Positions 35,172 to 43,817 of a DNA stretch of 64,000 nucleotides are shown here, piece after piece. The stretch is from CAVSJO01 sp963728445 (GTDB lineage Bacteria > Gemmatimonadota > Gemmatimonadetes > Longimicrobiales > RSA9). The number at the start of each line of letters is the position of its first letter. Positions within the stretch are counted from its first letter, which is position 1. The notes under the pieces were generated by a model. It did no database searches and was not told where the DNA came from. It was given only the letters and a program-made list of their open reading frames with translations. The position numbers and the translations under genes were made by a program. The stretch spans positions 1 through 64,000 of the forward strand of contig CAVSJO010000004.1 of the NCBI GenBank assembly GCA_963728445.1, in the 5' to 3' direction.

Positions 35172-35921
35172 TCAGAGGTCCAGCGACCAGGACTCGAGGT
35201 CCTGGATCAGCTCGTAGTTGGTGAGGTCGAGGTGCAGCGGCGTGACCGATACGTAGCCGTCCCGTATCGCGTGGAAGTCGGACGTCTCGGCGCCCCACCA
35301 GCGGCTTTCGCCGCCGCCGATCCAGAAGTACTCCCGGCCGGACGGGTCCCTCGCGCGGGTGAGGGAGTCGATGTAGGCGCGCCTGCCGAGGGACGTGACC
35401 TTCACGCCCTTCACCTCGTCCGGCGGGACGGGGGGCAGGTTCACGTTCAGCAGCGTGTCGGCCGGGAAGTCCCGGCGCCCGACGACGCGGTCGAGGATGC
35501 GGGCGACGACGCCTTCCCACGCCTCGATGGACTCGCCGTCGCGCCCGGCGTAGGAGACGGCGACGGCCGGGATCCCGAGGATCGTCGCCTCCATGGCGGC
35601 GGCGACGGTGCCGGAGTACAGGACGTCGTCGCCCAGGTTCGGGCCGTGGTTCACGCCGGAGAGCACGAGGTCGGGCTTGTCGCCGAGGAGCTCGCCGACG
35701 GCAAGGACGACGCAGTCGGTGGGGGTGCCGTCGACGACGAGAACGCCGTCCCGCGCGGCGCGGACGCGCAGCGGGTGGTGCATGGTGAGGGAGTGGCTGG
35801 TGGCGCTCTGCTCGCGGTCGGGGGCGACGATGCGCACGTCGCCCATGGCGGCGGCCGCCCGGGCGAGGGTGCGGAGGCCCGCGGCGAGATAGCCGTCGTC
35901 GTTCGTGACCAGGATCCTCAT
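35172..35921 (-). CDS. surE: 5'/3'-nucleotidase SurE
   Basis: This 249-residue protein has metal and active-site motifs ILVTNDDGYLAAGL, APDREQSATSHSLT and LSGVNHGPNLGDDVLYSGTV. It dephosphorylates nucleoside monophosphates and is usually paired with pcm, as here. It starts 22 nt after the MerR-like gene stop and probably belongs to the same transcription unit as gpsA and plsY. Confidence 0.95.
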   Translation of the reverse strand: MRILVTNDDGYLAAGLRTLARAAAAMGDVRIVAPDREQSATSHSLTMHHPLRVRAARDGVLVVDGTPTDCVVLAVGELLGDKPDLVLSGVNHGPNLGDDVLYSGTVAAAMEATILGIPAVAVSYAGRDGESIEAWEGVVARILDRVVGRRDFPADTLLNVNLPPVPPDEVKGVKVTSLGRRAYIDSLTRARDPSGREYFWIGGGESRWWGAETSDFHAIRDGYVSVTPLHLDLTNYELIQDLESWSLDL

Positions 35922-35943
35922 GCGTCCGGCCGGACTCCGATGC

Positions 35944-36489
35944 TCATTCCGCGGCGCCGAGCGGCCGGGAGAGAAGCGCGTGCAGGTCCTCGAGCTCCTG
36001 GCGCAGCTCGTCGGCGAGGCCGGGGCCGACGTTCCGGTCCGCGGAAGGCCGCAGGTCCCGCTCCTTGCGCAGCCCCTCCAGCTTCTGGCGGGCGCCCTCG
36101 ATGGTGTACTTCTCGGTGTAGAGCAGGTGCTTCACCAGCAGGATCAGCTTGATCTCCTTGCGCTGGAACACCCGGTTGCCCGACCGGTTCTTGGACGGGT
36201 TCAGGACCGGGAACTGGCTCTCCCAGTATCGAAGCACGTGCGGCTTGAGGCCGACCAGGTCGCAGACCTCGCCCATCGAGTAGTACTCCTTCGGCGCGAT
36301 GCGCTCCATTCCGCTGCGATCTACGCCGCTGCGCTCGACGCCGCTGCGCTCCGATTCGCTGCGGCCCGATTCGCTGCGGCCCGATTCGGTGCGCTCCGGT
36401 TCGCCACGGTTCGATTCGCTGCGCTCCGCTTCGCTGCGCGCAGGCGCGGAGCCCCCGAAGAGGTCGCGCGTCCCGAGTTCGTCGTTCAT
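35944..36489 (-). CDS. MerR-family transcriptional regulator with repeat N-terminus
   Basis: ATG 36489 overlaps the gpsA stop (ATGA). The protein has 181 residues. Residues 1-60 are low complexity with a five-residue repeat rich in Arg, Ser and Glu (SGRSESERSGVERSGVDRSG). The MerR winged helix follows (about 65-135): YYSMGEVCDLVGLKPHVLRYWE, RVFQRKEIKLILLVKHLLY. A short coiled C-terminus has no Cys for metal sensing. This MerR subtype next to gpsA/surE is common in several phyla, targets unknown. The N-terminal repeat arises from a 15-bp DNA repeat. Confidence 0.85.
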   Translation of the reverse strand: MNDELGTRDLFGGSAPARSEAERSESNRGEPERTESGRSESGRSESERSGVERSGVDRSGMERIAPKEYYSMGEVCDLVGLKPHVLRYWESQFPVLNPSKNRSGNRVFQRKEIKLILLVKHLLYTEKYTIEGARQKLEGLRKERDLRPSADRNVGPGLADELRQELEDLHALLSRPLGAAE

Positions 36490-37493
36490 CGGACCTCCGG
36501 TCTGGGCTCGCGGGTCATGAGGTTGTCGACGGCGTCGGCGGGGGCGCGGCCGTCGACGAGGACGGCGTGGACCTCGGAGACGATGGGCATGTCGGTGCCG
36601 GTCTCGCGGGCGAGGTCGTGGGCGGCCTTCGTCGTCTCGACGCCCTCGGCGACCATGTGCATGCCGCCGAGGATGTCCTCGAGGGAGCGGCCGCGGCCGA
36701 GGTCGACGCCGACGCGGCGGTTGCGGCTGAGGTCGCCGGTGCAGGTGAGGATGAGGTCGCCCATGCCGGCGAGGCCGGCGAAGGTGCGGGCGTCGGCGCC
36801 GAGCTTCAGGCCGAGGCGGGTCATCTCGGCGAGGCCGCGGGTGATGGTGGCGGCCAGGGCGTTGTGGCCGAGGTCGAGGCCGACGACCATGCCGGCGGCG
36901 AGGGCCATGACGTTCTTGAGGGCGCCGCCGAGCTCGACGCCGGGCACGTCGGGGTTCGTGTAGACGCGGAAGCGGTCGCCCTGGAAGAGCTGCTGGGCGC
37001 GGAGCGCGGCGTCGGCGTCGACGCTGGCGACGGCGACGGCGGTGGGCTGATCCCGGGCGACCTCCAGCGCGAAGCTGGGGCCGGACAGGAAGCAGGCGGT
37101 CTCGCCGGCCGGGCCGGGCAGGACCTCGCGCAGCACCTCGGCCATCGTCTCGCGCGTGCTCGTCTCGATGCCCTTGGACGCGCTCACGACGAGAGCGTCC
37201 TCGCGCACGTGGGGCGCGGCGCGCTGCATGATGCCGCGCACGAACTGCGAGGGACTGACGGAGACGACGACGTCGGCGCCGCGGACGCACTCGGCGAGGT
37301 CCGTCGTCGCCCGAAGGGACGGCTCGAGGCGGATGCCCTCCAGGTACTCGCGGTTCTCGTGGCGCTCGTTGACGGTGCGGGCGACGTCCTCCTCGAAGGA
37401 CCAGAGGACGACGTCGTGTCCGTAGCCGGCGAGCAGGTCGGCCAGGGTCGTGCCCCAGCTCCCGGCCCCGACGACGCCGATGCGCTCGCTCAT
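36486..37493 (-). CDS. gpsA: Glycerol-3-phosphate dehydrogenase [NAD(P)+]
   Basis: This 335-residue protein has the Rossmann motif GVVGAGSWGTTLA, the family signature VVSASKGIE, GPSFALEVA, ELGGALKNVMALAAG (catalytic Lys) and TCTGDLSRNRRVG. It reduces dihydroxyacetone phosphate to sn-glycerol-3-phosphate, feeding PlsY encoded 22 nt upstream. Acts in the cytoplasm. Its stop overlaps the MerR-like start by 4 nt. Confidence 0.96.
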   Translation of the reverse strand: MSERIGVVGAGSWGTTLADLLAGYGHDVVLWSFEEDVARTVNERHENREYLEGIRLEPSLRATTDLAECVRGADVVVSVSPSQFVRGIMQRAAPHVREDALVVSASKGIETSTRETMAEVLREVLPGPAGETACFLSGPSFALEVARDQPTAVAVASVDADAALRAQQLFQGDRFRVYTNPDVPGVELGGALKNVMALAAGMVVGLDLGHNALAATITRGLAEMTRLGLKLGADARTFAGLAGMGDLILTCTGDLSRNRRVGVDLGRGRSLEDILGGMHMVAEGVETTKAAHDLARETGTDMPIVSEVHAVLVDGRAPADAVDNLMTREPRPEVR

Positions 37494-37515
37494 GGTCGAT
37501 CCCTCACGCTGCTGG

Positions 37516-38127
37516 TCACGGCGCGGGCGCCTCCCTCCCCCGGCCGAAGCGATGCTCCTCGCCCCGCAGCAGCCGGCGGATGTTGCCGCGGTGGGCGAAG
37601 ACTACGAAGAGGGCGAGCGCGACGCAGAGCCCGAGGATCACCGGCGCCCCGCCCGTGACGAGGACGACGAGGGGGACGGCGAGGGCGGCGACGATGGACG
37701 CGAGGGAGACGATGCGGGTCGCGGCCAGGACGAGGAGCCAGACCACGAAGCCGCCGAGGACGCCCCAGGGTGCGAGTGCGAGGAGCACGCCGGCGCTGGT
37801 GGCGACGCCCTTCCCGCCCCGGAAGTTCACGTACACGGAGAACACGTGACCGAGGACGGCGGCGGCGGCGTAGGCGACGATCCAGGCGCCGGCGCTGCTG
37901 CCGTCCCAGCGGGGGAAGAAGAAGGGCGGGAACCAGCCCTTGAAGACGTCGAAGACGAGGACCGGCAGGGCGACCTTCCAGCCGAGGACCCGGAAGGCGT
38001 TCGTCGCGCCGAGGTTGCCGCTGCCGTGCTCGCGCAGGTCGATGCCGCGCGCGAGCCGGCCCGCCACGTAGCTGCTCGGCACGGCGCCGAGCAGGTAGGC
38101 GAGCACGACGAGCACGTACGGCGTCAC
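37516..38127 (-). CDS. plsY: Acyl-phosphate glycerol-3-phosphate acyltransferase
   Basis: GTG 38127 overlaps the der stop (GTGA) and gives 203 residues with about five or six membrane spans. PlsY motifs: AYLLGAVPSSYVAGRL, the HGSGNLGATNAFRVLG loop, and VNFRGGKGVATSAGV. It acylates glycerol-3-phosphate from acyl-phosphate, the first step of phospholipid synthesis. Pairing with gpsA makes a substrate-supply unit. Confidence 0.95.
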   Translation of the reverse strand: MTPYVLVVLAYLLGAVPSSYVAGRLARGIDLREHGSGNLGATNAFRVLGWKVALPVLVFDVFKGWFPPFFFPRWDGSSAGAWIVAYAAAAVLGHVFSVYVNFRGGKGVATSAGVLLALAPWGVLGGFVVWLLVLAATRIVSLASIVAALAVPLVVLVTGGAPVILGLCVALALFVVFAHRGNIRRLLRGEEHRFGRGREAPAP

Positions 38128-39452
38128 CTCGGCTCCTTGCGTCCCCGGAAGCGGAATCGGATGGGCGTGCCGACGAAGCCCCAGCGTTCGCGGAAGCCGT
38201 TGTGCAGGTAGCGGGCGTAGGCTTCGGTTACGCCCTTCGGGCGGTTCGTGAAGATCACGAACTGGGGCGGCGCCTCGCCCGCCTGCGTGGCGTAGTAGAA
38301 CTTCACCGGCTGACCCTGAAGATGCGGGGGCGACTGGCGCTCCGCCAGTTCGCGGACGACCTCGGTCACCTCGTGCGTGGAGAGGCGACGTCGCCGTTCG
38401 GCGTCGACCTCCAGAACGAGGTCCAGCACCTTCTGCACCCGCTGCCCGGACAGCGCGGACGTGAAGAGGACGGGCGTCCAGCGAAGCTGCGGGGCCTTCT
38501 CGTGGAGGCGCTTCTCGAAGCGCGCGGACGTCATGGTGTCCTTCTCCACGAGGTCCCACTTGTTGGCCACGATGATGAGGCCGGTCCCGGCCTCCCAGGC
38601 GAGGCGGGCGATGCGCAGGTCCTGGACGTGGAGTGGCTCGGTGGCGTCCACCAGCAGGATGCACACGTCGGCGGCCTGCACGGCGCGCTGCGTCCGCAGC
38701 GAACTGTAGAACTCGAGCCCCTCGGAGATCCTCGCCTGACGGCGCAGCCCGGCGGTGTCGACGAAGATCAGGTCGCGGCCGTGATAGCGCAGCGAGGTGT
38801 CGATGGCGTCGCGCGTGGTGCCGGCGACGTCGCTCACCACCAGACGCTCCTCTCCGAGCAGCCGGTTGATGAAGCTGGACTTGCCGACGTTCGGCTTGCC
38901 GATGACGGCGACGCGCACCGTGCCCGGGCCTGCGTCCGGCTCCGGCGCCTCCGGGAGGAGGGCCACGACGCGGTCCAGGACGTCCCCGGAGCCCTTGCCG
39001 GAGATGGAGCTGACGGGCACCGGCTCGCCGACGCCCAGGTCCCAGAACTCCAGGTGCCCCATGTCCTCCGGGAGCCGGTCCATCTTGTTGACGACCAGCA
39101 GGACGGGACGGCCGGAGCGGCGCAGCGCCTCGGCGATGCGGAAGTCCAGCGGGTGCGGGCCCACCAGGCCGTCCACCACGAACACGAGGGCGTCCGCCTC
39201 CTCCACCGCGGCCATGACCTGCGTGCGGATCGCGGACGCCATGGGCTCGTGGGAGTCCACGTCGAGTCCGCCGGTGTCGACGAGGAAGAAGTGCCGCCCC
39301 GCCCAGTCCGCCTCCGCCACGTTGCGGTCCCGGGTCACGCCCGGCTGGTCCTCCACGATCGCCCGCTGCTCACCGAGCACGCGGTTGAAGAAGGTGGACT
39401 TGCCGACGTTCGGGCGGCCGACGACGGCGACCGCGGGAAGGAGCCCGCTCAC
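38124..39452 (-). CDS. der: Ribosome biogenesis GTPase Der (EngA)
   Basis: GTG 39452 overlaps the upstream DUF512 gene stop (GTGA); 442 residues. Two tandem Era-like G domains: G1 motifs VVGRPNVGKSTFFNR and VIGKPNVGKSSFINR, G3 DTGGL and DTAGL, G4 NKMD and NKWD. A C-terminal KH-like domain follows (FVIFTNRPKGVTEAYARYL). It acts in 50S subunit assembly. Gene order DUF512-der-plsY-gpsA is typical and supports the calls. Confidence 0.97.
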   Translation of the reverse strand: MSGLLPAVAVVGRPNVGKSTFFNRVLGEQRAIVEDQPGVTRDRNVAEADWAGRHFFLVDTGGLDVDSHEPMASAIRTQVMAAVEEADALVFVVDGLVGPHPLDFRIAEALRRSGRPVLLVVNKMDRLPEDMGHLEFWDLGVGEPVPVSSISGKGSGDVLDRVVALLPEAPEPDAGPGTVRVAVIGKPNVGKSSFINRLLGEERLVVSDVAGTTRDAIDTSLRYHGRDLIFVDTAGLRRQARISEGLEFYSSLRTQRAVQAADVCILLVDATEPLHVQDLRIARLAWEAGTGLIIVANKWDLVEKDTMTSARFEKRLHEKAPQLRWTPVLFTSALSGQRVQKVLDLVLEVDAERRRRLSTHEVTEVVRELAERQSPPHLQGQPVKFYYATQAGEAPPQFVIFTNRPKGVTEAYARYLHNGFRERWGFVGTPIRFRFRGRKEPR

Positions 39453-40903
39453 GAACCGCCCGTGACGGTGGCGGGCGCAGCCGGGCGGCCCACGGGGGCG
39501 CCCGCGAGCGTGGCGACGAGGTCGATACCGGCGCGCACGTCCGCGCCACCGAGGGCGGCGGATAGGTCGGCGAGGGGCACGTCGTCGATGAACAGGCCGT
39601 CGTCGTTGAGGGCTTCGGCCGGGACGAGGACGACGTCGAACCGGCCGCCGTCGGCGCGGTCCGCCGCCGCGGCCACGGCGTCCACGATGTCCCGGCCCGG
39701 GAGCAGCCCCGCGGTCGTGACCGTGGGTCCGTACATCCGGTTCTCCACCGGGATCAGCTCGACGTGGGCCCCGGTGGCGTCCGCCAGCCGCGGGACGAGG
39801 GGCGCCATGACCTCGCCCATGCGCAGCCCCGTGGCGATGGCCACGCGCCTGCCGGCCAGGGGGGCGCCGGGGGCGCCGCTCGGGGCGCCGGGGGCTGCGC
39901 CGCGGGGGGCGCCGGGGGCTGCGCTGCGGGGGGCGCCGGGGGCATCGCTGCGGGGGGCGCCGGGGGCTGCGCCCCGCCGCGCGCGCAGGCGCGGGAGCCC
40001 GGCCTCGAAGGCGTCCAGGAACGCGCGCACGGCGCCGACGCCGTTCTCCGTCAGGGGCCAGTCGTCGTAGTAGTCGTCGCCGGGCAGCTCGCGGCCGGCG
40101 GCGAGGTACATCTCGTCGGCGGCGTAGGCCCAGCCGATGCCCCGTCCGGCGACGGCGCGGGCGCGGGCCGCATCGACGCGGGCGATGGCGACGTCGCACT
40201 CCTCCGCCGTGAGGAGTCGGACGGGCCGGTTCAGGTTGTACTTCGTGAGGCCGACCGGGACGATGGACAGGGACAGCACGTTCTCGCCGAGGGTCCACAG
40301 GTCGTCGATCGTGCGGTCCAGGTGCGCGCCGTCGTTCCAGCCGGGGCAGAGCACGACCTGCGTGTGGACCTCGAGCCCGGCGTCCGTCAGCTCGCGCAGC
40401 CGATCGACGACGTCGCCGCCCCGGGGCACACCGAGGATGCGCTCGCGCACGTCGGGCTCCGTGGCATGGACGCTCACGTACAGCGGCGACAGGCGCTGCT
40501 CGACGAGCCGGGCGAACCCCCTGGGCCCGAGGTTCGTCAGCGTCACGTAGCTGCCGTAGGTGAAGGACAGCCGGAAGTCGTCGTCCTTCAGGAAGAGCCG
40601 CTCCCGGGCCCCGGGCGGGTTGCCGTCGATGAAGCAGAAGACGCACTTGTTCGCGCACTGGCGGACGGTGTCCGGCTCCGGCGCGATGCCGAGCCCCTCC
40701 CCGGCGTCCTTCTCGATCTCGTAGATCGTCGCCTCCCCCGCGGGACCGGCGACCTCCAGCTCCAGGAGGCCGTCGGCCTCCAGGAAGCGGAGATCGATGG
40801 CGTCCCGCACCGGTGCGCCGTTGATGCGCACGATGCGGCTGCCGATCTCGAGGTCGAGCTCCTCGGCGATGCTGCCGGGGAGCCGGTGGGCGATGCGGAC
40901 CAT
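39449..40903 (-). CDS. DUF512 radical-SAM family protein with PDZ domain
   Basis: This 484-residue protein has a PDZ-like domain (about 1-60, SIAEELDLEIGSRIVRING), a radical SAM-like Fe-S motif CANKCVFCF (CX3CX2C), and SLSIVPVGLTKYN with the following DUF512 part. Residues about 313-350 are a low-complexity insert of APGAP units produced by a GC-rich tandem DNA repeat (about 39860-39975). The C-terminal domain resumes with GRRVAIATGLRMGEVMAPL. The biochemical role of this family is not established. It is consistently next to der. Confidence 0.9.
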   Translation of the reverse strand: MVRIAHRLPGSIAEELDLEIGSRIVRINGAPVRDAIDLRFLEADGLLELEVAGPAGEATIYEIEKDAGEGLGIAPEPDTVRQCANKCVFCFIDGNPPGARERLFLKDDDFRLSFTYGSYVTLTNLGPRGFARLVEQRLSPLYVSVHATEPDVRERILGVPRGGDVVDRLRELTDAGLEVHTQVVLCPGWNDGAHLDRTIDDLWTLGENVLSLSIVPVGLTKYNLNRPVRLLTAEECDVAIARVDAARARAVAGRGIGWAYAADEMYLAAGRELPGDDYYDDWPLTENGVGAVRAFLDAFEAGLPRLRARRGAAPGAPRSDAPGAPRSAAPGAPRGAAPGAPSGAPGAPLAGRRVAIATGLRMGEVMAPLVPRLADATGAHVELIPVENRMYGPTVTTAGLLPGRDIVDAVAAAADRADGGRFDVVLVPAEALNDDGLFIDDVPLADLSAALGGADVRAGIDLVATLAGAPVGRPAAPATVTGGS

Positions 40904-41011
40904 CGGGTTGGTTTGCGCTCCTCTTTCTCGATGCCTGGAGAGGGTGGGGGCGGCGGTTGCGGCCCAGCCTTATAAGATACCGGAAGAGGGGGGTGGGCTC
41001 AAGTTCTTGAG

Positions 41012-41170
41012 GGTGAGGCTGAGGCTGAGGCTGAGGCTGAGGCTGAGGCTGAGGCTGGGGCTGGGGCTGGGGCTGGGGCGGGGGCTGGGGCTGGGGCTGG
41101 GGCGGGGGCTGGGGCGGGGGCGGGGGCTGGGGCTGGGGCTGGGGCGGGGGCTGGGGCTGGGGCTGGGGCG
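41012..41170. repeat. GGCTGA/GGCTGG hexanucleotide repeat, about 26 units
   Basis: The array begins as GGCTGA units (about eight), then changes to GGCTGG with interspersed GGGGCG units. It is upstream of the DUF512 operon. The plus strand has many runs of four Gs at 6-nt spacing, a sequence prone to forming G-quadruplexes. Both strands stay open but translate only as dipeptide repeats. Confidence 0.9.
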
Positions 41171-41352
41171 CGAAGCGCGAGGTCGGGGTGGCACAAGTGT
41201 GCGTCGAGGAAGGGTCGATCGTGCATCTGGAGACACGGGGTAACGCCGAACGCACAGCGGCCGACGGGGACATCCCGCCGGTGTGCAGTTGGGGATACCG
41301 GGGGGCCCGAATTGCACAAGGAAGCTCGCGGGGGCGCACAGTTGTGCCGGGG

Positions 41353-41485
41353 CCCGCACGCGTGGCCGGGACCCGCACGCGTGGCCGGGGCCCGCACGCG
41401 TGGCCGGGGCCCGCACGCGTGGCCGGGGCCCGCACGCGTGGCCGGGACCCGCACGCGTGGCCGGGGCCCGCACGCGTTGCCACGG
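41353..41485. repeat. 19-bp tandem repeat, seven copies, with CACGCGTG palindrome
   Basis: GCACGCGTGG begins at 41356, 41375, 41394, 41413, 41432, 41451 and (last copy altered to CACGCGTTG) 41470, exactly 19 bp apart, in units of CCCGCACGCGTGGCCGGGR. Each copy carries the 8-bp palindrome CACGCGTG (with an MluI site). Non-coding. Confidence 0.9.
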
Positions 41486-41625
41486 CACGCCTGCCGGGGC
41501 GCCCACGGGTGTAAGAACGGCGCAGCGGGCGCGCCGTGGGCGGCACGTCCCAGCACCGGGCGGGTGTTCCCAGCACCGGCACGCAGCGGCCGCGCCGGCG
41601 CTGGGCGCCCGGCGTCGCCGGGAGC

Positions 41626-42153
41626 CTACGGCAGCGTCGCTCCGCAGGCTTCGCAGCGCTCGGCGTCGGCGTCCAGGGGCTCGCCGCACTCGGGGCAGGC
41701 GAAGGAGACCTCGCCCTCGGGCGACATGTGGGCGCGGAGGATCTCGAGGGCGCCCACGAACTGCTCGGCGGGGACGAGGAGGCGGACGGGGCTGAGGTCG
41801 CCGATGCCGATGGCGAACGAGCGGTCCTTCTGGGAGAAGACGCGGGCGTCGAGGCCTTCGGCCTGGAGGTTCTGCTGGACGAGCTGGGCGTCGACCTCGC
41901 TGCCGGTCGTGTAGAGCTGGGCCCAGCCCTCGACGACGGGGATGTCCGCGTGGCGCTCGCAGCGGCAGGCGCCGTCACGCTCGGCGTCGTCGCAGGCCTC
42001 GCAGACGGGGCGGCCGCAGATGACACACCGGTCGGACGCCGTGCGGTCGGGATGGTCGGGACAGGCAGCGGCCGTGAAGGCGTGACCGCAGAGGGGACAG
42101 TAGTCCCGGTCCTCGGCTACACTCTCGCCGCACTTCGGACACTTCCGATCCAT
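41626..42153 (-). CDS. Zinc-ribbon protein with DUF2007-like domain
   Basis: ATG 42153 (GAGGA upstream) gives 175 residues. Three Cys-rich modules: an N-terminal zinc ribbon (CPKCGE..CPLCGH), a B-box-like CVICGRPVCEAC with CRCERH, and a C-terminal ribbon (CPECGE..CEACGA). Between them (about 75-140) lies a DUF2007-like fold (LYTTGSEVDAQLVQQNLQAE, VRLLVPAEQFVGALEIL). Likely cytoplasmic and zinc-binding; partner unknown. The DUF2007 domain is described as a putative signal transducer. Confidence 0.8.
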   Translation of the reverse strand: MDRKCPKCGESVAEDRDYCPLCGHAFTAAACPDHPDRTASDRCVICGRPVCEACDDAERDGACRCERHADIPVVEGWAQLYTTGSEVDAQLVQQNLQAEGLDARVFSQKDRSFAIGIGDLSPVRLLVPAEQFVGALEILRAHMSPEGEVSFACPECGEPLDADAERCEACGATLP

Positions 42154-42214
42154 GGATCCATTCCTCGGGTAGGGGCGTTCGACGGGGGACGTCGCCTGAA
42201 AGTGCACAGGTCGT

Positions 42215-42313
42215 GCCCGGCGGGCGAGAGGCTGCCCGGCGGGCGAGCACGGGCGATAGAGGCTGCCCGGCGGGCGAGCACGGGCGATAGAGGCTGCCCG
42301 GCGGGCGAGAGGC
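42215..42313. repeat. 31-bp repeat, two full copies plus truncated ends
   Basis: GCCCGGCGGGCGAG recurs at 42215, 42234, 42265 and 42296. The last three are 31 bp apart, with CACGGGCGATAGAGGCT between them; the first spacing is 19 bp (deleted unit). It lies between the TPR lipoprotein and the zinc-ribbon gene, non-coding. Confidence 0.8.
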
Positions 42314-42398
42314 GGACGCGCGAACGGCGGGAGCGGCAATGCCGCCCCCGCCGTCGCCCGCCGAAGCGGTTCGGGTCGCTTCGCGATTCCCTGTGGTG

Positions 42399-43763
42399 CT
42401 ACTGGCTGACGCGCTCGTACTTCCAGCCCAGGACGGACTTGGAGACGGGCACGCTGACCTCGAAGCCGGTCGCGGCGTCCTTCTCGGGCGCGTTGACGGT
42501 GACGGACTTGGTGCCGACGACGCTGCCGTCCTCGGCGAGCATGCTGAACTTGAGGGTCACCGGCGTGCCGGGAGCCAGGTTCTTGTTCTGGATGGCGCCC
42601 TGCAGATCGACGGCGGAGTCCGCCAGGGAGACCTGGAGGTTGGTGACCTCGAAGGGCATCTTCTGCGACTCCTCGAGCACGGCCAGCGCCTTGTTCTGAT
42701 ACTGCTTCTGCTGGGCCGTGTCAGAGGCCAGGACGCCGAGTCCGCGGTAGGCGCGGGCGAGGAGCAGGTCCACGTTGGCGTTGTAGGGGTCGATGTCGTG
42801 GACGCGCTCGGCGATCTTCTGGAACTTCGGATACAGCTCGTTGAGCTTTGCCTCGATCTCCTTGGCCTGGGCGGCGGGCACGCTGTCCTGCTTCGCCTCG
42901 AGACCGCTCGTCTCGACGTAGAGGGCCTGCGCCAGATTGTGGAGGGCGTCGCGGTAGTACGGATTGATCTTCAGGGCCTTCTCGAAGTTGGTCGCCGCCG
43001 CGGCGTAGTCCTCGTCCCGGAAGCTCTGGACGCCGGCCTGGGCATAGAGCTGAGCCGTGTTGGAGCGGGCCATCTCGGCGTACTTGTCCCAGTCGGCCGT
43101 GACCTCGGCGGGCAGATTCTGCCGCGCGGGGCCGTTGACGATTTCGAGGACCTTGGAGTACGCGTCTGCCGCCTTCTCCGTCTCCTCGTTGCGGATGTAG
43201 AGGGAGGCGAGGTTCAGGAGCGCCTCGGGTCGCTTGTCGTAGATGACGTTCGCCTTCTCCATCTGGGCGATTGCCTCATCGTCGTTCTGCGCCTGCATCG
43301 CCTGGACGCCTCCGTTGAAGGCGTTCACCCAGGCGCTCTCGCGCTCGCTCTCGATGTCGGGCTCGTAGGCGGGATAGATCGTCTGCGCCCGGGAGAAGGC
43401 GCTGTCGGCCTTCTGATAGTCACCGGCGCCGGCCCACGCCTGGCCAAGCTGAAGCCAGAGCTTCGGGTTCAGCGAGTCCTGCTGGAGGCCCTGCTGCGCG
43501 GTCTGCGCGGCCTGCTGGTAGTCCGCCGTCCGGCCCGCGTCGTCCTTCGAGGCCTGTGCCTTCACGAGCAGGATCTCGGCCCGCTTCGTGAAGTCGTTCT
43601 CGGACGGCTGGGCGAGGCCGGGGGGATAGCTCTTGCCGGTGTCGGCGGGGGCGGCCGTCGGGGTGACGGTCTGCGTCGCCGCCGCCTGCGAGCCGGACGA
43701 GGCACACGCTCCGAGCGTGGTCGCCGCGGCCAGGGCAAGGATGAGCCCTCGGGTCCGGTTCAT
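42399..43763 (-). CDS. TPR lipoprotein
   Basis: This 454-residue protein has lipoprotein signal MNRTRGLILALAAATTLGAC with Cys 20. A Thr/Ala-rich linker is followed by at least five TPR units (about 60-330), for example PKLWLQLGQAWAGAGDYQKA, PEALLNLASLYIRNEETEKA and AAATNFEKALKINPYYRDAL. The last ~110 residues form a beta-rich domain (NLQVSLADSAVDLQG, GFEVSVPVSKSVLGWKYERV). Probably periplasm-facing, in envelope assembly or protein interaction. It starts 54 nt after the larC stop. Confidence 0.85.
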   Translation of the reverse strand: MNRTRGLILALAAATTLGACASSGSQAAATQTVTPTAAPADTGKSYPPGLAQPSENDFTKRAEILLVKAQASKDDAGRTADYQQAAQTAQQGLQQDSLNPKLWLQLGQAWAGAGDYQKADSAFSRAQTIYPAYEPDIESERESAWVNAFNGGVQAMQAQNDDEAIAQMEKANVIYDKRPEALLNLASLYIRNEETEKAADAYSKVLEIVNGPARQNLPAEVTADWDKYAEMARSNTAQLYAQAGVQSFRDEDYAAAATNFEKALKINPYYRDALHNLAQALYVETSGLEAKQDSVPAAQAKEIEAKLNELYPKFQKIAERVHDIDPYNANVDLLLARAYRGLGVLASDTAQQKQYQNKALAVLEESQKMPFEVTNLQVSLADSAVDLQGAIQNKNLAPGTPVTLKFSMLAEDGSVVGTKSVTVNAPEKDAATGFEVSVPVSKSVLGWKYERVSQ

Positions 43764-43817
43764 CCGTAATCTCCTCCGATGTAGGTCAACATGTTCGCAC
43801 CCGCACGGGCGCGCTCT

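Larger units (their letters stand above)
40904..41625. other. Repeat-rich intergenic region
   Basis: This 722-base gap lies between the zinc-ribbon gene and the DUF512 gene. It contains the longest GGCTGR array (41012-41170), about 170 bases of unique sequence with no recognised gene, and a 19-bp array (41353-41485). The DUF512-der-plsY-gpsA transcript likely begins at its left end (40904-41000), where GC drops (TTATAAGATACC at 40970-40982). Confidence 0.6.

Noticed and set aside
38124..42026. 1300-codon minus-strand frame covering der and beyond
   Set aside because: Only the last 442 codons are Der. Upstream it is a shadow of the DUF512 gene and of repeats; der starts at the GTG overlapping the DUF512 stop.
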